DNA of 64,000 nt from Marinobacter salsuginis (GTDB lineage Bacteria > Pseudomonadota > Gammaproteobacteria > Pseudomonadales > Oleiphilaceae), in assembly GCF_009617755.1 (NCBI RefSeq), contig NZ_BGZH01000002.1, positions 548,250 to 612,249 on the forward strand, in the 5' to 3' direction. The stretch's first letter is position 1. Each line of letters starts with the position of its first letter. The notes under the pieces were generated by a model that did no database searches, was not told where the DNA came from, and saw only the letters and a list, made by a program, of their open reading frames with translations. Made by a program: the position numbers and the translations under genes. Shown one piece after another: positions 26,219 through 36,225 of this stretch.

Positions 26219-28957
26219 TTAGCTGACCTTGCCATGACACTGCTTGTACTTCTTGCCGGACCCGCAGGGGCAGGGTTCATTTCGACCCACCTTGCGCTCC
26301 TGTCGAACGAAGGTTTCGGGGGTCGACTGGCGGGAATCGTCGGCGTTGCCCTCGCCCTGACTCTGGGCCGTGGCGCTGGTCTCATCGTGGCGCAGGCGAG
26401 CCTTGGCAAGCTCTTCTTCGAGTTCCTGCTTGCGACGGCGCTCGACTTCTTCCATTTCTTCACGGCTCTGGACACGAACATGACAGAGCACCCTGGTGAC
26501 GTCCCGCTTCATGGTATCAAGCATGGTTTCAAACAGGTTGAACGCCTCGCGCTTGTACTCCTGCTTGGGGTTCTTCTGGGCATAACCCCGCAGATGGATG
26601 CCCCGGCGCAGATGGTCCATGTTGGAAAGATGCTCTTTCCAGAGGGTATCCAACACCTGCAGGAAGACCTGCTTTTCGAACTTGCGCATGGCCTCTGAGC
26701 CGGCGATTTCTTCCTTGGCTTCGTAGGCGGCGACAATCTCGTCCAGAATCTTCTGGCGCAGGTTTTCCTCATACAGCTTGTTATCTTCTTCCAGCCACTT
26801 CTGTACTGGAAGATCAATGGCCATCTCGGACTGGAGCTGTGCTTCCAGACCAGTGATGTCCCACTGTTCGGGCATGCTCTGGGGCGGGATGTATTCACTG
26901 ATCAGCGAATCGACAACGTCCTCCCGGATGGTCTTGACCATGTCCGAGATATCGTTTGAGGACATGACCTCATTACGCTGGTCGTAGATGACCGTCCGCT
27001 GATCGTTGGCCACGTCGTCGTATTCCAGCAGCGTCTTCCGCATATCGAAGTTGCGGCCTTCGACCTTGCGCTGGGATTTCTCGATCGCATTGGTCACCAT
27101 ACGGTGTTCAATGGCCTCACCCTTTTTCATGCCCATTGCCTGCATCAGGCTCTTGACCCGGTCAGGTGCGAAGATACGCATGAGGTTGTCTTCCAGGGAC
27201 AGGAAGAACCGTGAGGAACCGGGATCGCCCTGGCGACCGGCACGGCCACGAAGCTGGTTATCAATCCGGCGGGATTCGTGACGCTCGGTACCAATGATGT
27301 GCAGGCCACCGGCCTCAAGAACCTGATTGTGGCGCTCGGTCCATTCCGCCTTGACCCGGGCAACCTCCTCTTCCGAGGGATTCTCCATGGCGGCGACTTC
27401 GTGCTCCCAGTTACCGCCGAGTACGATATCGGTACCACGACCGGCCATGTTGGTGGCGATGGTGACTGCGCCCGGCCGGCCCGCCTGGGCAATGATATGG
27501 GCTTCGGATTCGTGCTGCTTGGCGTTCAGGATCTTGTGTTCGATCCGCGCCTTCTTGAGCAGCACAGAAAGAAGCTCGGAAGCCTCGATAGACGCGGTAC
27601 CCACGAGGATCGGGCGCCCTTCGGCGGTGACATCCTTGATCTCATCAATGATCGCGTGGAATTTCTCTTCCTGAGTCAGATACACCAGATCGTTGTAGTC
27701 AGTCCGCTGAATCGGCTTGTTGGGCGGAATGACCACCACGTCGAGGCCGTAGATCTGACGGAATTCGAAAGCTTCGGTGTCTGCGGTACCGGTCATGCCG
27801 GCCAGCTTGTCGTAGAGCCGGAAATAATTCTGGAACGTCGTGGACGCGAGAGTCTGACTTTCGGCCTGGATCTTGACGCCTTCTTTGGCCTCAACCGCCT
27901 GATGCAGGCCTTCGCTCCAGCGGCGCCCCGGCATGGTACGGCCGGTATGCTCGTCCACGATGACCACCTGGCCGCCCTGAACAATGTAATCCACGTCTTT
28001 CTGGAACAGATGGTGGGCCCGCAGCGCCGAGTGCACGTGGTGCAGCAGGCTGAGGTTGGCCGCTGAATACAGGCTCTCTCCTTCCTTCAGAAGGCCACGC
28101 TCAAGCAGCAATTCTTCAACTTTCTCGTGACCGCCCTCGGTCAATTCCACCTGGCGGGATTTTTCGTCGATGGTGAAGTCGCCGGTAGGCTCACCCTCTT
28201 CAGGCACCTCACCTTTTTCCAGGCCCGGAATCAGCTCATTGATGGCCTGGTACAGTTTTGAACTGTCCTCAGCCGCACCCGAGATGATCAGCGGCGTTCT
28301 GGCCTCATCGATCAGGATCGAGTCCACTTCGTCCACGATCGCGTAGTTCAGCCCGCGCTGGACCTTGTCCTCGGTACTGAACGCCATGTTGTCACGCAGA
28401 TAGTCGAAGCCAAATTCGTTGTTGGTACCGTAGGTAATATCCGCCTGATACGCCGCGCGCTTTTCTTCCGCCGGCTGGCCCGAGGCCACTACACCCACCT
28501 GCATGCCCAGGAACCGGTAGAGCTTACCCATCCACTCGGCATCACGGCGGGCCAGGTAATCGTTCACGGTAACCACGTGGACGCCTTTGCCGGGCAGCGC
28601 GTTCAGATACACCGCAGCAGTGGCAACCAGAGTTTTACCCTCACCGGTTTTCATTTCCGCGATACGGCCTTCGTGCAGGGTGATACCACCGATCAGCTGG
28701 ACGTCGTAATGGCGCATTCCCATAACGCGACGGCCTGCTTCACGCACGGTCGCGAAGGCTTCAGGCAGCAGGGCGTCGAGGGATTCGCCTTCATCAAGCC
28801 GGCGACGGAACTCCGCGGTCTTACCTTGCAACTCGGAGTCGGACAGATTGCCATACTGCTCTTCAAGCTCATTGATGCGCATGAAAGATTTACGCATTCT
28901 CTTGATTTCTCTGGCGTTTTTACTGCCGAACATCTTAGTTGCAAGCTTTGTGAACAT
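26219..28957 (-). CDS. secA: Protein translocase ATPase SecA
   Basis: The ATPase motor that pushes preproteins through SecYEG. The 912 residues match the family. The Walker A motif is in [20 protein letters not shown] near residue 103 and the [19 protein letters not shown] block near residue 208. [12 protein letters not shown] and the [25 protein letters not shown] blocks follow. The C-terminus is a SEC-C zinc motif [14 protein letters not shown] for SecB and lipid contact. ATG at 28957. A probable promoter lies about 40 bp upstream. Confidence 0.98.
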   Translation of the reverse strand: MFTKLATKMFGSKNAREIKRMRKSFMRINELEEQYGNLSDSELQGKTAEFRRRLDEGESLDALLPEAFATVREAGRRVMGMRHYDVQLIGGITLHEGRIAEMKTGEGKTLVATAAVYLNALPGKGVHVVTVNDYLARRDAEWMGKLYRFLGMQVGVVASGQPAEEKRAAYQADITYGTNNEFGFDYLRDNMAFSTEDKVQRGLNYAIVDEVDSILIDEARTPLIISGAAEDSSKLYQAINELIPGLEKGEVPEEGEPTGDFTIDEKSRQVELTEGGHEKVEELLLERGLLKEGESLYSAANLSLLHHVHSALRAHHLFQKDVDYIVQGGQVVIVDEHTGRTMPGRRWSEGLHQAVEAKEGVKIQAESQTLASTTFQNYFRLYDKLAGMTGTADTEAFEFRQIYGLDVVVIPPNKPIQRTDYNDLVYLTQEEKFHAIIDEIKDVTAEGRPILVGTASIEASELLSVLLKKARIEHKILNAKQHESEAHIIAQAGRPGAVTIATNMAGRGTDIVLGGNWEHEVAAMENPSEEEVARVKAEWTERHNQVLEAGGLHIIGTERHESRRIDNQLRGRAGRQGDPGSSRFFLSLEDNLMRIFAPDRVKSLMQAMGMKKGEAIEHRMVTNAIEKSQRKVEGRNFDMRKTLLEYDDVANDQRTVIYDQRNEVMSSNDISDMVKTIREDVVDSLISEYIPPQSMPEQWDITGLEAQLQSEMAIDLPVQKWLEEDNKLYEENLRQKILDEIVAAYEAKEEIAGSEAMRKFEKQVFLQVLDTLWKEHLSNMDHLRRGIHLRGYAQKNPKQEYKREAFNLFETMLDTMKRDVTRVLCHVRVQSREEMEEVERRRKQELEEELAKARLRHDETSATAQSQGEGNADDSRQSTPETFVRQERKVGRNEPCPCGSGKKYKQCHGKVS

Positions 28958-28994
28958 AGACCACTGCTTCTTTGATTAAACGGAGGAAGCCGGC

Positions 28995-29022
28995 ATTCTA
29001 ACCTTATTTTGTAACAGGACAA
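28995..29022 (-). promoter_or_regulatory. Probable sigma70 promoter of secA
   Basis: On the minus strand, TTGTCC, 16 bp, TAGAAT, with the -10 about 38 bp before the secA start. Confidence 0.5.
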
Positions 29023-29076
29023 AAGGCAGGCCTCACACAGGCGCAAGAAGTCGCCGGTGAGGCACCGGATTCACAG

Positions 29077-29100
29077 ATAAAAACCGGCCCGGAGCCGGTT
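29077..29100 (-). terminator. Intrinsic terminator after the M23 peptidase gene
   Basis: Perfect 7-bp arms AACCGGC/GCCGGTT with a short loop, then a T-run on the minus strand. It separates the peptidase gene from the secA promoter. Confidence 0.8.
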
Positions 29101-29138
29101 GACGGAGAGATTGTGAAAGCTGTGGCGCCGGGACCGGA

Positions 29139-30074
29139 TCAGCGGCTGGCACGCTTGATGTAGGTTTCCGGGTTTTCAGACTTGCCATTCCGAATGACTT
29201 CAAAATGCACATGGGGACCGGTGGAACGCCCGGTACTGCCCATCAGCGCGACTACCTGGCCCTTCTGAACAACATCACCCACTTCCACTTTGATCGTCTT
29301 GCAATGAGCATAGCGGGTGATCAGACCATCGCCATGATCGACTTCAACAAGGTTACCGTAGCCATAGCGCTCGCCGGCATAGGTCACCACACCGCCCGCA
29401 ACCGAGATAATATCGCTGCCATCCTTACCGGCCAGATCAACCCCGGCATGCCAGGTACGCTTGCCGGTAAACGGATCGGAACGGTAGCCGTACTTGGAGG
29501 ACAGCCAACCCCAGGTTATCGGGCGACCTTCAAGGTACAGTTCGTCCTCAAGCCGTTTGCTGGATGCCAACTGGTCGAGCAAACGAAGTTGCTGTTCACG
29601 GTCTTCGATTCGCCATTCCATCTCCTCGATCATGCGGGTCAGCTCGGGCGCGGAGAAGGAATCGCCGGACAAGGCATCCTCCGGGCCACCCACCGCAGCA
29701 GGCTGATCGAAGTTGAATTCATCGCTGGCCACCAGGCCGGATTCCACAAAACGCTGGCCCAGGGCATCCAGGCGCAATAACCGGCCCTGAATCTCGCCCA
29801 GGCGCAGAGTCAATGCATCTACCTGTTGCTGGACGTTCTCTTCAATGTTGGCCAACTCCGCCTTCTGCTCTGCCAGCTTCAGCTGCCACTCGGCCACCAG
29901 TTCGGCGTTGGTGGGCTCCCTGGCCTCTACCTGCTCAATCGCCGTCTGGTAACCGGCCCAACCCGCGGCAACCAGCAGGGAAAGCACCAGAAACACCAGA
30001 GCAACAGCAAGCGTACTGTTGATAGACAACACCCGGGATTTTCCGTGGTGTTTGCCAACGAAAATAATGTTCAT
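29139..30074 (-). CDS. M23 family metallopeptidase, membrane-anchored
   Basis: About 311 residues. A single TM anchor lies near residues 21-42, a coiled-coil stalk near 50-190, and a C-terminal lysostaphin-like M23 domain from about 205. Zinc ligands are visible in WHAGVDLAGKDG and GPHVHFEV. YGNLVEVDHGDGLITRYAHC carries the rest of the site. It is expected in the periplasm, cutting or regulating peptidoglycan. ATG 30074 (MNIIFVGK) is my choice; 30092 is possible, and neither has a strong ribosome site. Its place between secA and dciA/lpxC matches Pseudomonas gene order. Confidence 0.88.
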   Translation of the reverse strand: MNIIFVGKHHGKSRVLSINSTLAVALVFLVLSLLVAAGWAGYQTAIEQVEAREPTNAELVAEWQLKLAEQKAELANIEENVQQQVDALTLRLGEIQGRLLRLDALGQRFVESGLVASDEFNFDQPAAVGGPEDALSGDSFSAPELTRMIEEMEWRIEDREQQLRLLDQLASSKRLEDELYLEGRPITWGWLSSKYGYRSDPFTGKRTWHAGVDLAGKDGSDIISVAGGVVTYAGERYGYGNLVEVDHGDGLITRYAHCKTIKVEVGDVVQKGQVVALMGSTGRSTGPHVHFEVIRNGKSENPETYIKRASR

Positions 30075-30307
30075 ATCATCATCAGGTTTCATCGTTGAGC
30101 CGCAACCGCATCCTGTAGTGTTGCGCCCCGGAAAAATCCGAAGGGGGTCTGCCATCCTTTGGCAACAGCTACATACTGAAAAAATTGCAGCGCCCGGTAG
30201 ACATACTCATTTATCACAATGTAAAACGAGTGTAATACAGGCACTACGCATAAACCGTGCCGAAGTGTAACCAATCGTAAACGGAGCCGTCGAGTAAAAA
30301 CGCCGCC

Positions 30308-30754
30308 ATGAAACGCAAAAGCGAGCAAAAAATGACCTTCGACAAGCTGGGCAAGACCCCGGTGCTCAAGGATCTAGTGGCAAAGGCCGAACTTCACCGA
30401 CAGGCAGAGGCAGAAGTTCTCGCAGCCCTACCGCAGGATCTGGTTAAGGGCACACGCTTTGTCAGCTGCAAAGACGGCGAACTGGCTCTGACAGCCGAAA
30501 CCGCCGGGAAGGCCAGTCAGATCCGGTTCCGCCAGCACGAGATCATGGAAAAGCTTAGAGAGAACGAACTCTTCCGGTTCGTCTGGAAACTGAGGGTCAA
30601 GGTTGCGCCGCCACGATTCCGGGAAAAACCGGTGTTCAAGAAAGAGCCCTTGAGTAAAGAAAATGCCCGGCTTCTCAAAGAGGAAGCCGGGCACACGAAG
30701 GATAAAGCATTACGCGAGGTTCTCGAAAAACTCGCTAGCCACGTCCGGGATTAA
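30308..30754 (+). CDS. dciA: Replicative helicase loader DciA (DUF721)
   Basis: A 148-residue DUF721 protein. DciA is the ancestral loader of DnaB in bacteria that lack DnaC or DnaI. The N-terminal KH-like region includes LVAKAELHRQAEAEVLAAL and DGELALTAETAGKASQIRFR (residues about 53-75), with the usual charged, flexible C-terminus. It is the only plus-strand gene in the division cluster neighbourhood and is convergent with lpxC (11-bp gap). A strong hairpin lies inside its last quarter. The assignment rests on the domain plus location beside lpxC and secA. Confidence 0.86.
   Translation: MKRKSEQKMTFDKLGKTPVLKDLVAKAELHRQAEAEVLAALPQDLVKGTRFVSCKDGELALTAETAGKASQIRFRQHEIMEKLRENELFRFVWKLRVKVAPPRFREKPVFKKEPLSKENARLLKEEAGHTKDKALREVLEKLASHVRD
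30665..30692 (-). terminator. Hairpin inside dciA, possible lpxC terminator
   Basis: An 11-12 bp stem (GCCCGGCTTC with GAAGCCGGGC) with a short A/G loop inside the dciA coding region. Read on the minus strand it is followed by CATTTTCTTT, a fair U-rich tail about 75 nt past the lpxC stop. Confidence 0.6.
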
Positions 30755-30769
30755 AGCGTCCGGCTTTAA
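30751..30769. repeat. Inverted repeat carrying the dciA and lpxC stops
   Basis: TTAAAGC and GCTTTAA around GTCCG. The dciA TAA (30752-30754) and the lpxC TAA (TTA on plus, 30766-30768) lie symmetrically in the two arms. Confidence 0.75.
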
Positions 30770-31680
30770 CCCGCCGCCAGCACGGGCTTCATGTAGGAAA
30801 TCGGGGCAGTGGCCTCATCATCAAAGGTAACCACTTCCCAGGCATCCTCTTCTGCCCTGAGCTTGCGCAACAGCTTGTTGTTCAGATCGTGACCGGATTT
30901 GATACCGCGGAACTCACCAATCAGGCTGTTACCCAACTGGTAAAGGTCACCGATGGCATCAAGCAGCTTGTGCTTCACGAATTCATCGTCATAGCGCAGA
31001 CCGTCTTCGTTGAGGATCTTGTAGTCATCCACAACGATAGCGTTGTCCACACTGCCACCAAGGGCGAGGTTCATGGCACGCAATTTTTCGATGTCACGCA
31101 TGAACCCGAAGGTCCGTGCGCGGCTCACTTCCTTGACAAAGGAAGTGCTGGAAAAATCAACGGTTGCGGTCTGGGCGCGGCCTTTGAACACCGGGTGATC
31201 AAAGTCGATTCCGAAGCTGACCTTGAAGCCCTCGAAAGGCAGCAGGGTCGCTTTCTTGTCGCCTTCTTCAACCGTAACCTCACGCTTGATGCGGATAAAA
31301 CGCTTGGCCGCATCCTGCTCGGCAATACCGGCGGATTGCAGAAGAAACACAAACGGACCGGCAGAGCCGTCCATGATGGGCACTTCCGCGGCGCTAAGCT
31401 CGACGAAACAGTTGTCAATCCCGAGACCAGCCATGGCCGAGAGCAAATGCTCAACAGTCGCCACACGGACACCGTCTTTTACCAGCGTCGTGGACAGCAT
31501 GGTCTCACCCACATTTTCCGCAGAAGCACGAATCTCAACCATCGGGTCCAGATCGGTACGGCGGAAGATGATACCGGAGTCCACCGGGGCGGGCTTGAGG
31601 GTCAGATAGACCTTCTCACCCGAGTGCAAGCCAACACCGGTGGCACGGATGGTGTTTTTAAGTGTCCGTTGTCTGATCAT
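30766..31680 (-). CDS. lpxC: UDP-3-O-acyl-N-acetylglucosamine deacetylase
   Basis: Zinc deacetylase, the committed step of lipid A synthesis. 304 residues (E. coli 305). Zinc-ligand regions are [16 protein letters not shown] (H78) and [14 protein letters not shown] near residue 237. [13 protein letters not shown] is near the end with the catalytic His. The C-terminus lacks the LAxxxxxAVLA degron of E. coli LpxC recognised by FtsH; it ends in PVLAAG. It closes the dcw cluster downstream of ftsZ after a 212-bp gap that probably holds its promoter. Confidence 0.97.
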   Translation of the reverse strand: MIRQRTLKNTIRATGVGLHSGEKVYLTLKPAPVDSGIIFRRTDLDPMVEIRASAENVGETMLSTTLVKDGVRVATVEHLLSAMAGLGIDNCFVELSAAEVPIMDGSAGPFVFLLQSAGIAEQDAAKRFIRIKREVTVEEGDKKATLLPFEGFKVSFGIDFDHPVFKGRAQTATVDFSSTSFVKEVSRARTFGFMRDIEKLRAMNLALGGSVDNAIVVDDYKILNEDGLRYDDEFVKHKLLDAIGDLYQLGNSLIGEFRGIKSGHDLNNKLLRKLRAEEDAWEVVTFDDEATAPISYMKPVLAAG

Positions 31681-31892
31681 CGGTACATAATTCCGTCACA
31701 AAAAGGCGATATTCTAGGCAAAAATCTGCCCGGAGAATATCAGAAAATAAGACTGAATACCATTTAACCAATCCGCTGTTGCCGAATGTTCATTCAGCGC
31801 GCAACTATTGGCAATCGGTGCACGTATTCACCGGTTTTCGGGTTCCATATTTCGATGACAAACCGGAACCGGATCACAATTGCACCACATTA

Positions 31893-33050
31893 TCAGTCAG
31901 CCTGACGACGGAGGAATGCGGGAATATCGAGATAGTCGACACCCTGTTCCTCGCTGTCCTTGCTCTGGTCGATAGCTACGTTCCCGTGGGAAACGGCCCG
32001 GCGACGCAGAACAGCAGGACGATCCAGCTGGTTGTAATCGGTTTTGCCGTCCAGGGTGCGGGTGTTGTCCACCACCTTGGTCGGCTTCTCGCGATCACCG
32101 CCCAGACCGGTCGCAACAACCGTTACCTTGAGTTCGTCGGTCATCTCCGGATCAATGACGGTACCAACAACCACCGTGGCAGAATCAGACGCAAACTCAC
32201 GCACAATGTCGCCAACCTCGGAGAATTCGCCCAGGTTGAGGTCCATGCCGGCGGTGATGTTGACCAGAATACCTTTGGCACCCTGCAGGTTGATGTCTTC
32301 CAGCAGCGGGCTGCGAACGGCCGCTTCGGCGGCTTCCCGCGCACGGTTTTCGCCGGTCGCGCGAGCTGTGCCCATCATCGCCATACCCATTTCGGACATG
32401 ACGGTCTTCACGTCGGCAAAGTCGACGTTGATCATACCGTTGCGGGTAATCAGGTCGGCGATGCCCTGAACCGCACCCAGAAGCACGTCATTGGCGGCGG
32501 CAAAGGCGTCCAGCAGGCTGGTTTTCTTGCCCATCACGGCCAGCAACTTCTCGTTGGGGATGGTGATCAGGGAGTCGACGCTTTCTTCCAGCTCTTTCAG
32601 ACCGGATTCGGCAACGCTCATGCGCTTGCCACCTTCGAACATGAACGGCTTGGTGACCACGGCAACGGTCAGAATGCCGAGCTCACGGGCCACTTCCGCC
32701 ACGATCGGCGCAGCGCCGGTACCGGTGCCACCGCCCATACCTGCGGTGATGAAAACCATGTCCGCGCCCTTGATGGCCTCGGCGATGCGATCACGATCTT
32801 CCAGGGCGGACTGACGACCAACCTCCGGATTGGCGCCGGCACCCAGACCCTTGGTGATGTTGCCACCGAGCTGAATGATCTGGCGCGCGTCCATATCGGT
32901 CAGCGCCTGCGCATCTGTGTTGGCGCAGATAAATTCCACACCTTCGATGTCGCTGTTAAGCATATGGCGAACGGCGTTACCGCCACCACCGCCTACACCG
33001 ACGACTTTAATGACAGCGTTTTGCTGGACATTATCGACGAGTTCAAACAT
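31893..33050 (-). CDS. ftsZ: Cell division protein FtsZ
   Basis: Tubulin-like GTPase forming the division ring. 385 residues. The tubulin signature [10 protein letters not shown] starts near residue 106, the T7 loop contains [14 protein letters not shown] near residue 204, and the N-terminal nucleotide loop is [14 protein letters not shown] variable linker follows, then the conserved C-terminal peptide [11 protein letters not shown] that binds FtsA and ZipA. ATG at 33050 with AAGGAG 8 bp upstream. The 98-bp gap to ftsA is the largest between ftsA, ftsQ and ddl and may carry a ftsZ promoter. Confidence 0.98.
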   Translation of the reverse strand: MFELVDNVQQNAVIKVVGVGGGGGNAVRHMLNSDIEGVEFICANTDAQALTDMDARQIIQLGGNITKGLGAGANPEVGRQSALEDRDRIAEAIKGADMVFITAGMGGGTGTGAAPIVAEVARELGILTVAVVTKPFMFEGGKRMSVAESGLKELEESVDSLITIPNEKLLAVMGKKTSLLDAFAAANDVLLGAVQGIADLITRNGMINVDFADVKTVMSEMGMAMMGTARATGENRAREAAEAAVRSPLLEDINLQGAKGILVNITAGMDLNLGEFSEVGDIVREFASDSATVVVGTVIDPEMTDELKVTVVATGLGGDREKPTKVVDNTRTLDGKTDYNQLDRPAVLRRRAVSHGNVAIDQSKDSEEQGVDYLDIPAFLRRQAD

Positions 33051-33148
33051 TTCCCCTACTCCTTCGTGCTGTTTTCAGCCCTTGTTCCGGGCTGTTTGTT
33101 CGAGATTGTGTTTTCGAGATACCTTCGTGTACTACCCACCCGGTTCCG

Positions 33149-34384
33149 TCAGAAATGACCGGTAAACCAGGCTTTCATGCGCTCAAACAGCGAGGGTGCA
33201 TCTTCACCCTTGAGCACCGGTGCCCGCCCCAGGTCCATCTGGCGGAAACCATGAATCAACAACCCGACGCCGGTGGCGTAGATGGGGTTATTGACTACCT
33301 CCGTCATGCCGGAAACTGCCTGCGGACAGGCCAGCCTTACCGGCATGTGGAAGATCTCTTCGGCCAGTTCCACCACCCCTTCCATGGTGGACGAACCGCC
33401 GGTTATCACGATGCCTGCCGGAATCAGATCCTCGAACCCGGACCGGCGCAATTCCGACTGCACCAGGGTGAACAGCTCCTCGTAACGCGGCTCCACCACC
33501 TCAGCCAGGGCCTGCCTGGAAAGATCCCGCGGAGCGCGATCGCCCACACTGGGCACCTTGATGGTTTCATCCGCGCCGGCCAGCTGGGTCAGGGCGCAGG
33601 CATACTTGATCTTGATCTCTTCGGCATTCTGCGTAGGTGTGCGCAGTGCCATGGCAATGTCGTTGGTGACCTGGTCGCCGGCGATCGGAATCACCGCCGT
33701 GTGTCGAATCGCACCGCCGGTAAACACGGCAATGTCGGTGGTGCCGCCACCGATATCGACAACGCAGACCCCAAGTTCCTTTTCGTCTTCGGTGAGGATG
33801 GCGTGACTGGAAGCCAGCTGCTCCAGGATGATGTCATCCACCTCGAGGCCACACCGCTTGACGCATTTCTCGATGTTCTGGGCGGCATTCACCGCGCAGG
33901 TCACCAGGTGAACCTTTGCCTCCAGGCGCACACCGGACATCCCCATGGGCTCCTTGATGCCTTCCTGACTGTCGATCACGAACTCCTGGGGCAGAATGTG
34001 AAGGATCTTCTGGTCTGCCGGAATCGCGACCGCCTGGGCGGCATCAATCACCCGGTCAATGTCGGCCTGGGTGACTTCACGGTCACGGATGGCAACGATC
34101 CCGTGGGAGTTCAGGCTCTTGATATGGCTGCCCGCAATGCCCGCATACACCGAGTGAATGCGGCAACCGGCCATCAACTCTGCCTCTTCCACAGCGCGCT
34201 GAATGGCCTGGACGGTGGTTTCGATGTTCACCACCACTCCACGCTTGAGGCCCCGGGAAGGGTGAGAGCCAATGCCCACCACTTCGATGGTGCCGTCCAT
34301 CTTGCGCTTGCCGACAATCGCAACCACCTTGGAGGTTCCGATATCGAGGCCGACAATCATGTTTTCCGTTTCAACCGATGACAT
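33149..34384 (-). CDS. ftsA: Cell division protein FtsA
   Basis: Actin-like ATPase tethering FtsZ to the membrane. 411 residues from ATG 34384; the frame continues to a TTG at 34396 but GGTGG suits the ATG. Actin-fold motifs are IVGLDIGTSKVVAIVG near residue 10, VVDIGGGTTDIAVFTGGAI near residue 205 and VITGGSSTMEGVVELAEEI near residue 330. The C-terminal amphipathic helix SLFERMKAWFTGHF is the membrane-targeting sequence. Confidence 0.97.
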   Translation of the reverse strand: MSSVETENMIVGLDIGTSKVVAIVGKRKMDGTIEVVGIGSHPSRGLKRGVVVNIETTVQAIQRAVEEAELMAGCRIHSVYAGIAGSHIKSLNSHGIVAIRDREVTQADIDRVIDAAQAVAIPADQKILHILPQEFVIDSQEGIKEPMGMSGVRLEAKVHLVTCAVNAAQNIEKCVKRCGLEVDDIILEQLASSHAILTEDEKELGVCVVDIGGGTTDIAVFTGGAIRHTAVIPIAGDQVTNDIAMALRTPTQNAEEIKIKYACALTQLAGADETIKVPSVGDRAPRDLSRQALAEVVEPRYEELFTLVQSELRRSGFEDLIPAGIVITGGSSTMEGVVELAEEIFHMPVRLACPQAVSGMTEVVNNPIYATGVGLLIHGFRQMDLGRAPVLKGEDAPSLFERMKAWFTGHF

Positions 34385-34420
34385 GTGTTCCACCAAACCG
34401 TAGGTCTGAATTAACCGTTG

Positions 34421-35260
34421 CTATGATTTTGGGCTGGAGGCTGTCTCGACAGCTTTCCATTTGACCGCCACACCATTGGTGTAACGGGCATCCACCCGAC
34501 TGACTTCGTCCGACCGTGCTGCCAGCCGGTTTTCATAAACCGTGATAAACCGCTCGAATCGCTGCTCCACCTGATCCCGGCCAAGCACCACTTCGATGCC
34601 ATTGGCCAGCTGCAGGGTCCAGGCGCCCCGGTGCTCCAGGGCCAGGCCAGAAAATCCCAGTCCCCGGGCGACCAGCTTGTCACTCATGGTCCGCGCCATA
34701 TTGATCACATCCCGCACCCTTTCATCCGGCCCCGCGAGTCTCGGTAACCGCCCCGCCACTTCCGGGTTGGACGGCGCGAACAATTCTCCAGTCCGGCTGA
34801 CCAGGCGCCCGTCGGTCCAGTAAGCCAGGGGCTTTTTTTCCCGGATATCGATCACCAGCCGATCCGGCCAGACCCGGCGCACGGCAGCGGACTCAACCCA
34901 GGGCCGGCGCTCCAGGCTTTCCTTGATTTCTGAGAGGTCCGTGGCGAAATAGCTCTTGCCGATCCAGTCGCCAGCCGCACGTTCAATAGCCACCCGGCTG
35001 TCGCCCACGAAATCCCCTTTTACATCCACCGCCAGGATCTGCTGATCCATGGCCCCCAGCACCTTTCCGGTGCCCCAGGGCACCAGCGCGGCCAACAATA
35101 CAATCACGGCGCCCATGCCCACCTGAAGCCAGGGCACGGCCGCCAGCACACCTTTCAACACTCCAAACCGGTCCCGCTCAGGACCAAGGGACGTTGCCCC
35201 CCGGCGTCGCGGGGGCTCGGACGGTGTCGCCCGGCTCCGGATCAGCAGTGTTTCAAGCAT
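34421..35260 (-). CDS. ftsQ: Cell division protein FtsQ
   Basis: Bitopic divisome protein that bridges early and late components (FtsQLB). 279 residues. The cytoplasmic tail spans about 1-45 and a TM helix lies near 46-64 (GMGAVIVLLAALVPWGTGK). The periplasmic POTRA domain starts near 78 (VKGDFVGDSRVAIERAAGDW) and is followed by the FtsQ domain (RRVWPDRLVIDIREKKPLAYW near 133). It overlaps the ddl 3' end by 8 bp. Pro/Ser-rich C-terminus. Confidence 0.94.
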   Translation of the reverse strand: MLETLLIRSRATPSEPPRRRGATSLGPERDRFGVLKGVLAAVPWLQVGMGAVIVLLAALVPWGTGKVLGAMDQQILAVDVKGDFVGDSRVAIERAAGDWIGKSYFATDLSEIKESLERRPWVESAAVRRVWPDRLVIDIREKKPLAYWTDGRLVSRTGELFAPSNPEVAGRLPRLAGPDERVRDVINMARTMSDKLVARGLGFSGLALEHRGAWTLQLANGIEVVLGRDQVEQRFERFITVYENRLAARSDEVSRVDARYTNGVAVKWKAVETASSPKS

Positions 35261-36224
35261 CGGCGCCCTCCAGGGTGTCCTTCAGTATCCGGACCACCAG
35301 CTCTTCGAAACTGATGCCTGCCGCCTTCGCTGCCATGGGCACCAAGCTGTGGTCGGTCATTCCGGGCACCGTGTTGACTTCCAACAGCCAGAACTGACCG
35401 TCGCTGTCCTGCATGATGTCCACCCGCCCCCAGGTCCGGCAGCCAACAACCCGAAACGCATCCAGAGCCAGGTGCTGGAGGCGAACTTCGTCCTCGGGTG
35501 CCAATCCACAGGGAATCTGGTATCGGGTGTCGTCCGCCAGGTACTTGGCGTCATAATCGTAAAAAACGTGCTCAGTACTGGCACTCAGACCGATGGCCGG
35601 AAGCGCCTGATCCTGCAACAGACTGACGGTGAACTCGGGCCCCTCGATCCATTCCTCCACCAGTACCAGGTTGTCCAGCGCGGCCGCAGCTTCGTATGCA
35701 TCGGCCAGCTCGGCGGCGGTATGCACCTTCCGGATACCGATACTGGAACCTTCCCGGGAAGGCTTCACGCTCAGTGGCGCGCGCAATTCACCGATAATCT
35801 GGTCCGCCTGGTCGACGCTGGTCATGGTCCGGAACTTCGGCGTCGGCAGGCCGCAACCTTCGAAGACGTACTTCGTTCTGAGCTTGTCCATGGCCAGGGC
35901 GGAGGCCAGAACCTCACTGCCGGTATACGGAATCCCGGCCTGCGAAAGGATGGCCTGCAAGGTACCGTCCTCGCCGCCCCTGCCATGCAGGGCAATAAAG
36001 ACACGATCAAATTGCGGATTATCGACCGTTTTCAGAAGACAGCCTTGAACGTCCTCCGCGTAGGCATCCACGCCCGCAGATATCAGTGCTGCCAGTACCG
36101 CCTTGCCGCTTTTCAGGGACACTTCCCGCTCTGCGGAATCGCCGCCCATGAAGACAGCGACTCGTCCGAGGGCCCTTACGAGCTCGGGACCTGCCTGATA
36201 GGCCTGCGTTTCGTTATGATGCAT
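35253..36224 (-). CDS. ddl: D-alanine--D-alanine ligase
   Basis: ATP-grasp enzyme making the D-Ala-D-Ala dipeptide. 323 residues, slightly longer than E. coli DdlB (306). Visible motifs are VFMGGDSAEREVSLKSG near residue 30, FIALHGRGGEDGTLQ (residues 78-92), KPSREGSSIGI near residue 170 and the metal-binding WLLEVNTVPGMTDHSL near residue 285. ATG 36224 follows the murC stop after one base and has GGTGA 5 bp upstream. A TTG at 36239 is less likely. Confidence 0.96.
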   Translation of the reverse strand: MHHNETQAYQAGPELVRALGRVAVFMGGDSAEREVSLKSGKAVLAALISAGVDAYAEDVQGCLLKTVDNPQFDRVFIALHGRGGEDGTLQAILSQAGIPYTGSEVLASALAMDKLRTKYVFEGCGLPTPKFRTMTSVDQADQIIGELRAPLSVKPSREGSSIGIRKVHTAAELADAYEAAAALDNLVLVEEWIEGPEFTVSLLQDQALPAIGLSASTEHVFYDYDAKYLADDTRYQIPCGLAPEDEVRLQHLALDAFRVVGCRTWGRVDIMQDSDGQFWLLEVNTVPGMTDHSLVPMAAKAAGISFEELVVRILKDTLEGADA

Positions 36225-36225
36225 A

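Noticed and set aside
31681..31892. Possible attenuator in the ftsZ-lpxC gap (CCGGTT/AACCGG-like repeats)
   Set aside because: The arms pair imperfectly over a long loop and no U-tract follows, so I cannot support a structure.
31779..34381. Plus-strand frames of more than 400 codons opposite ftsZ and ftsA
   Set aside because: Compositionally odd (His, Gly, Val rich) shadows of two certain genes; no start signals.
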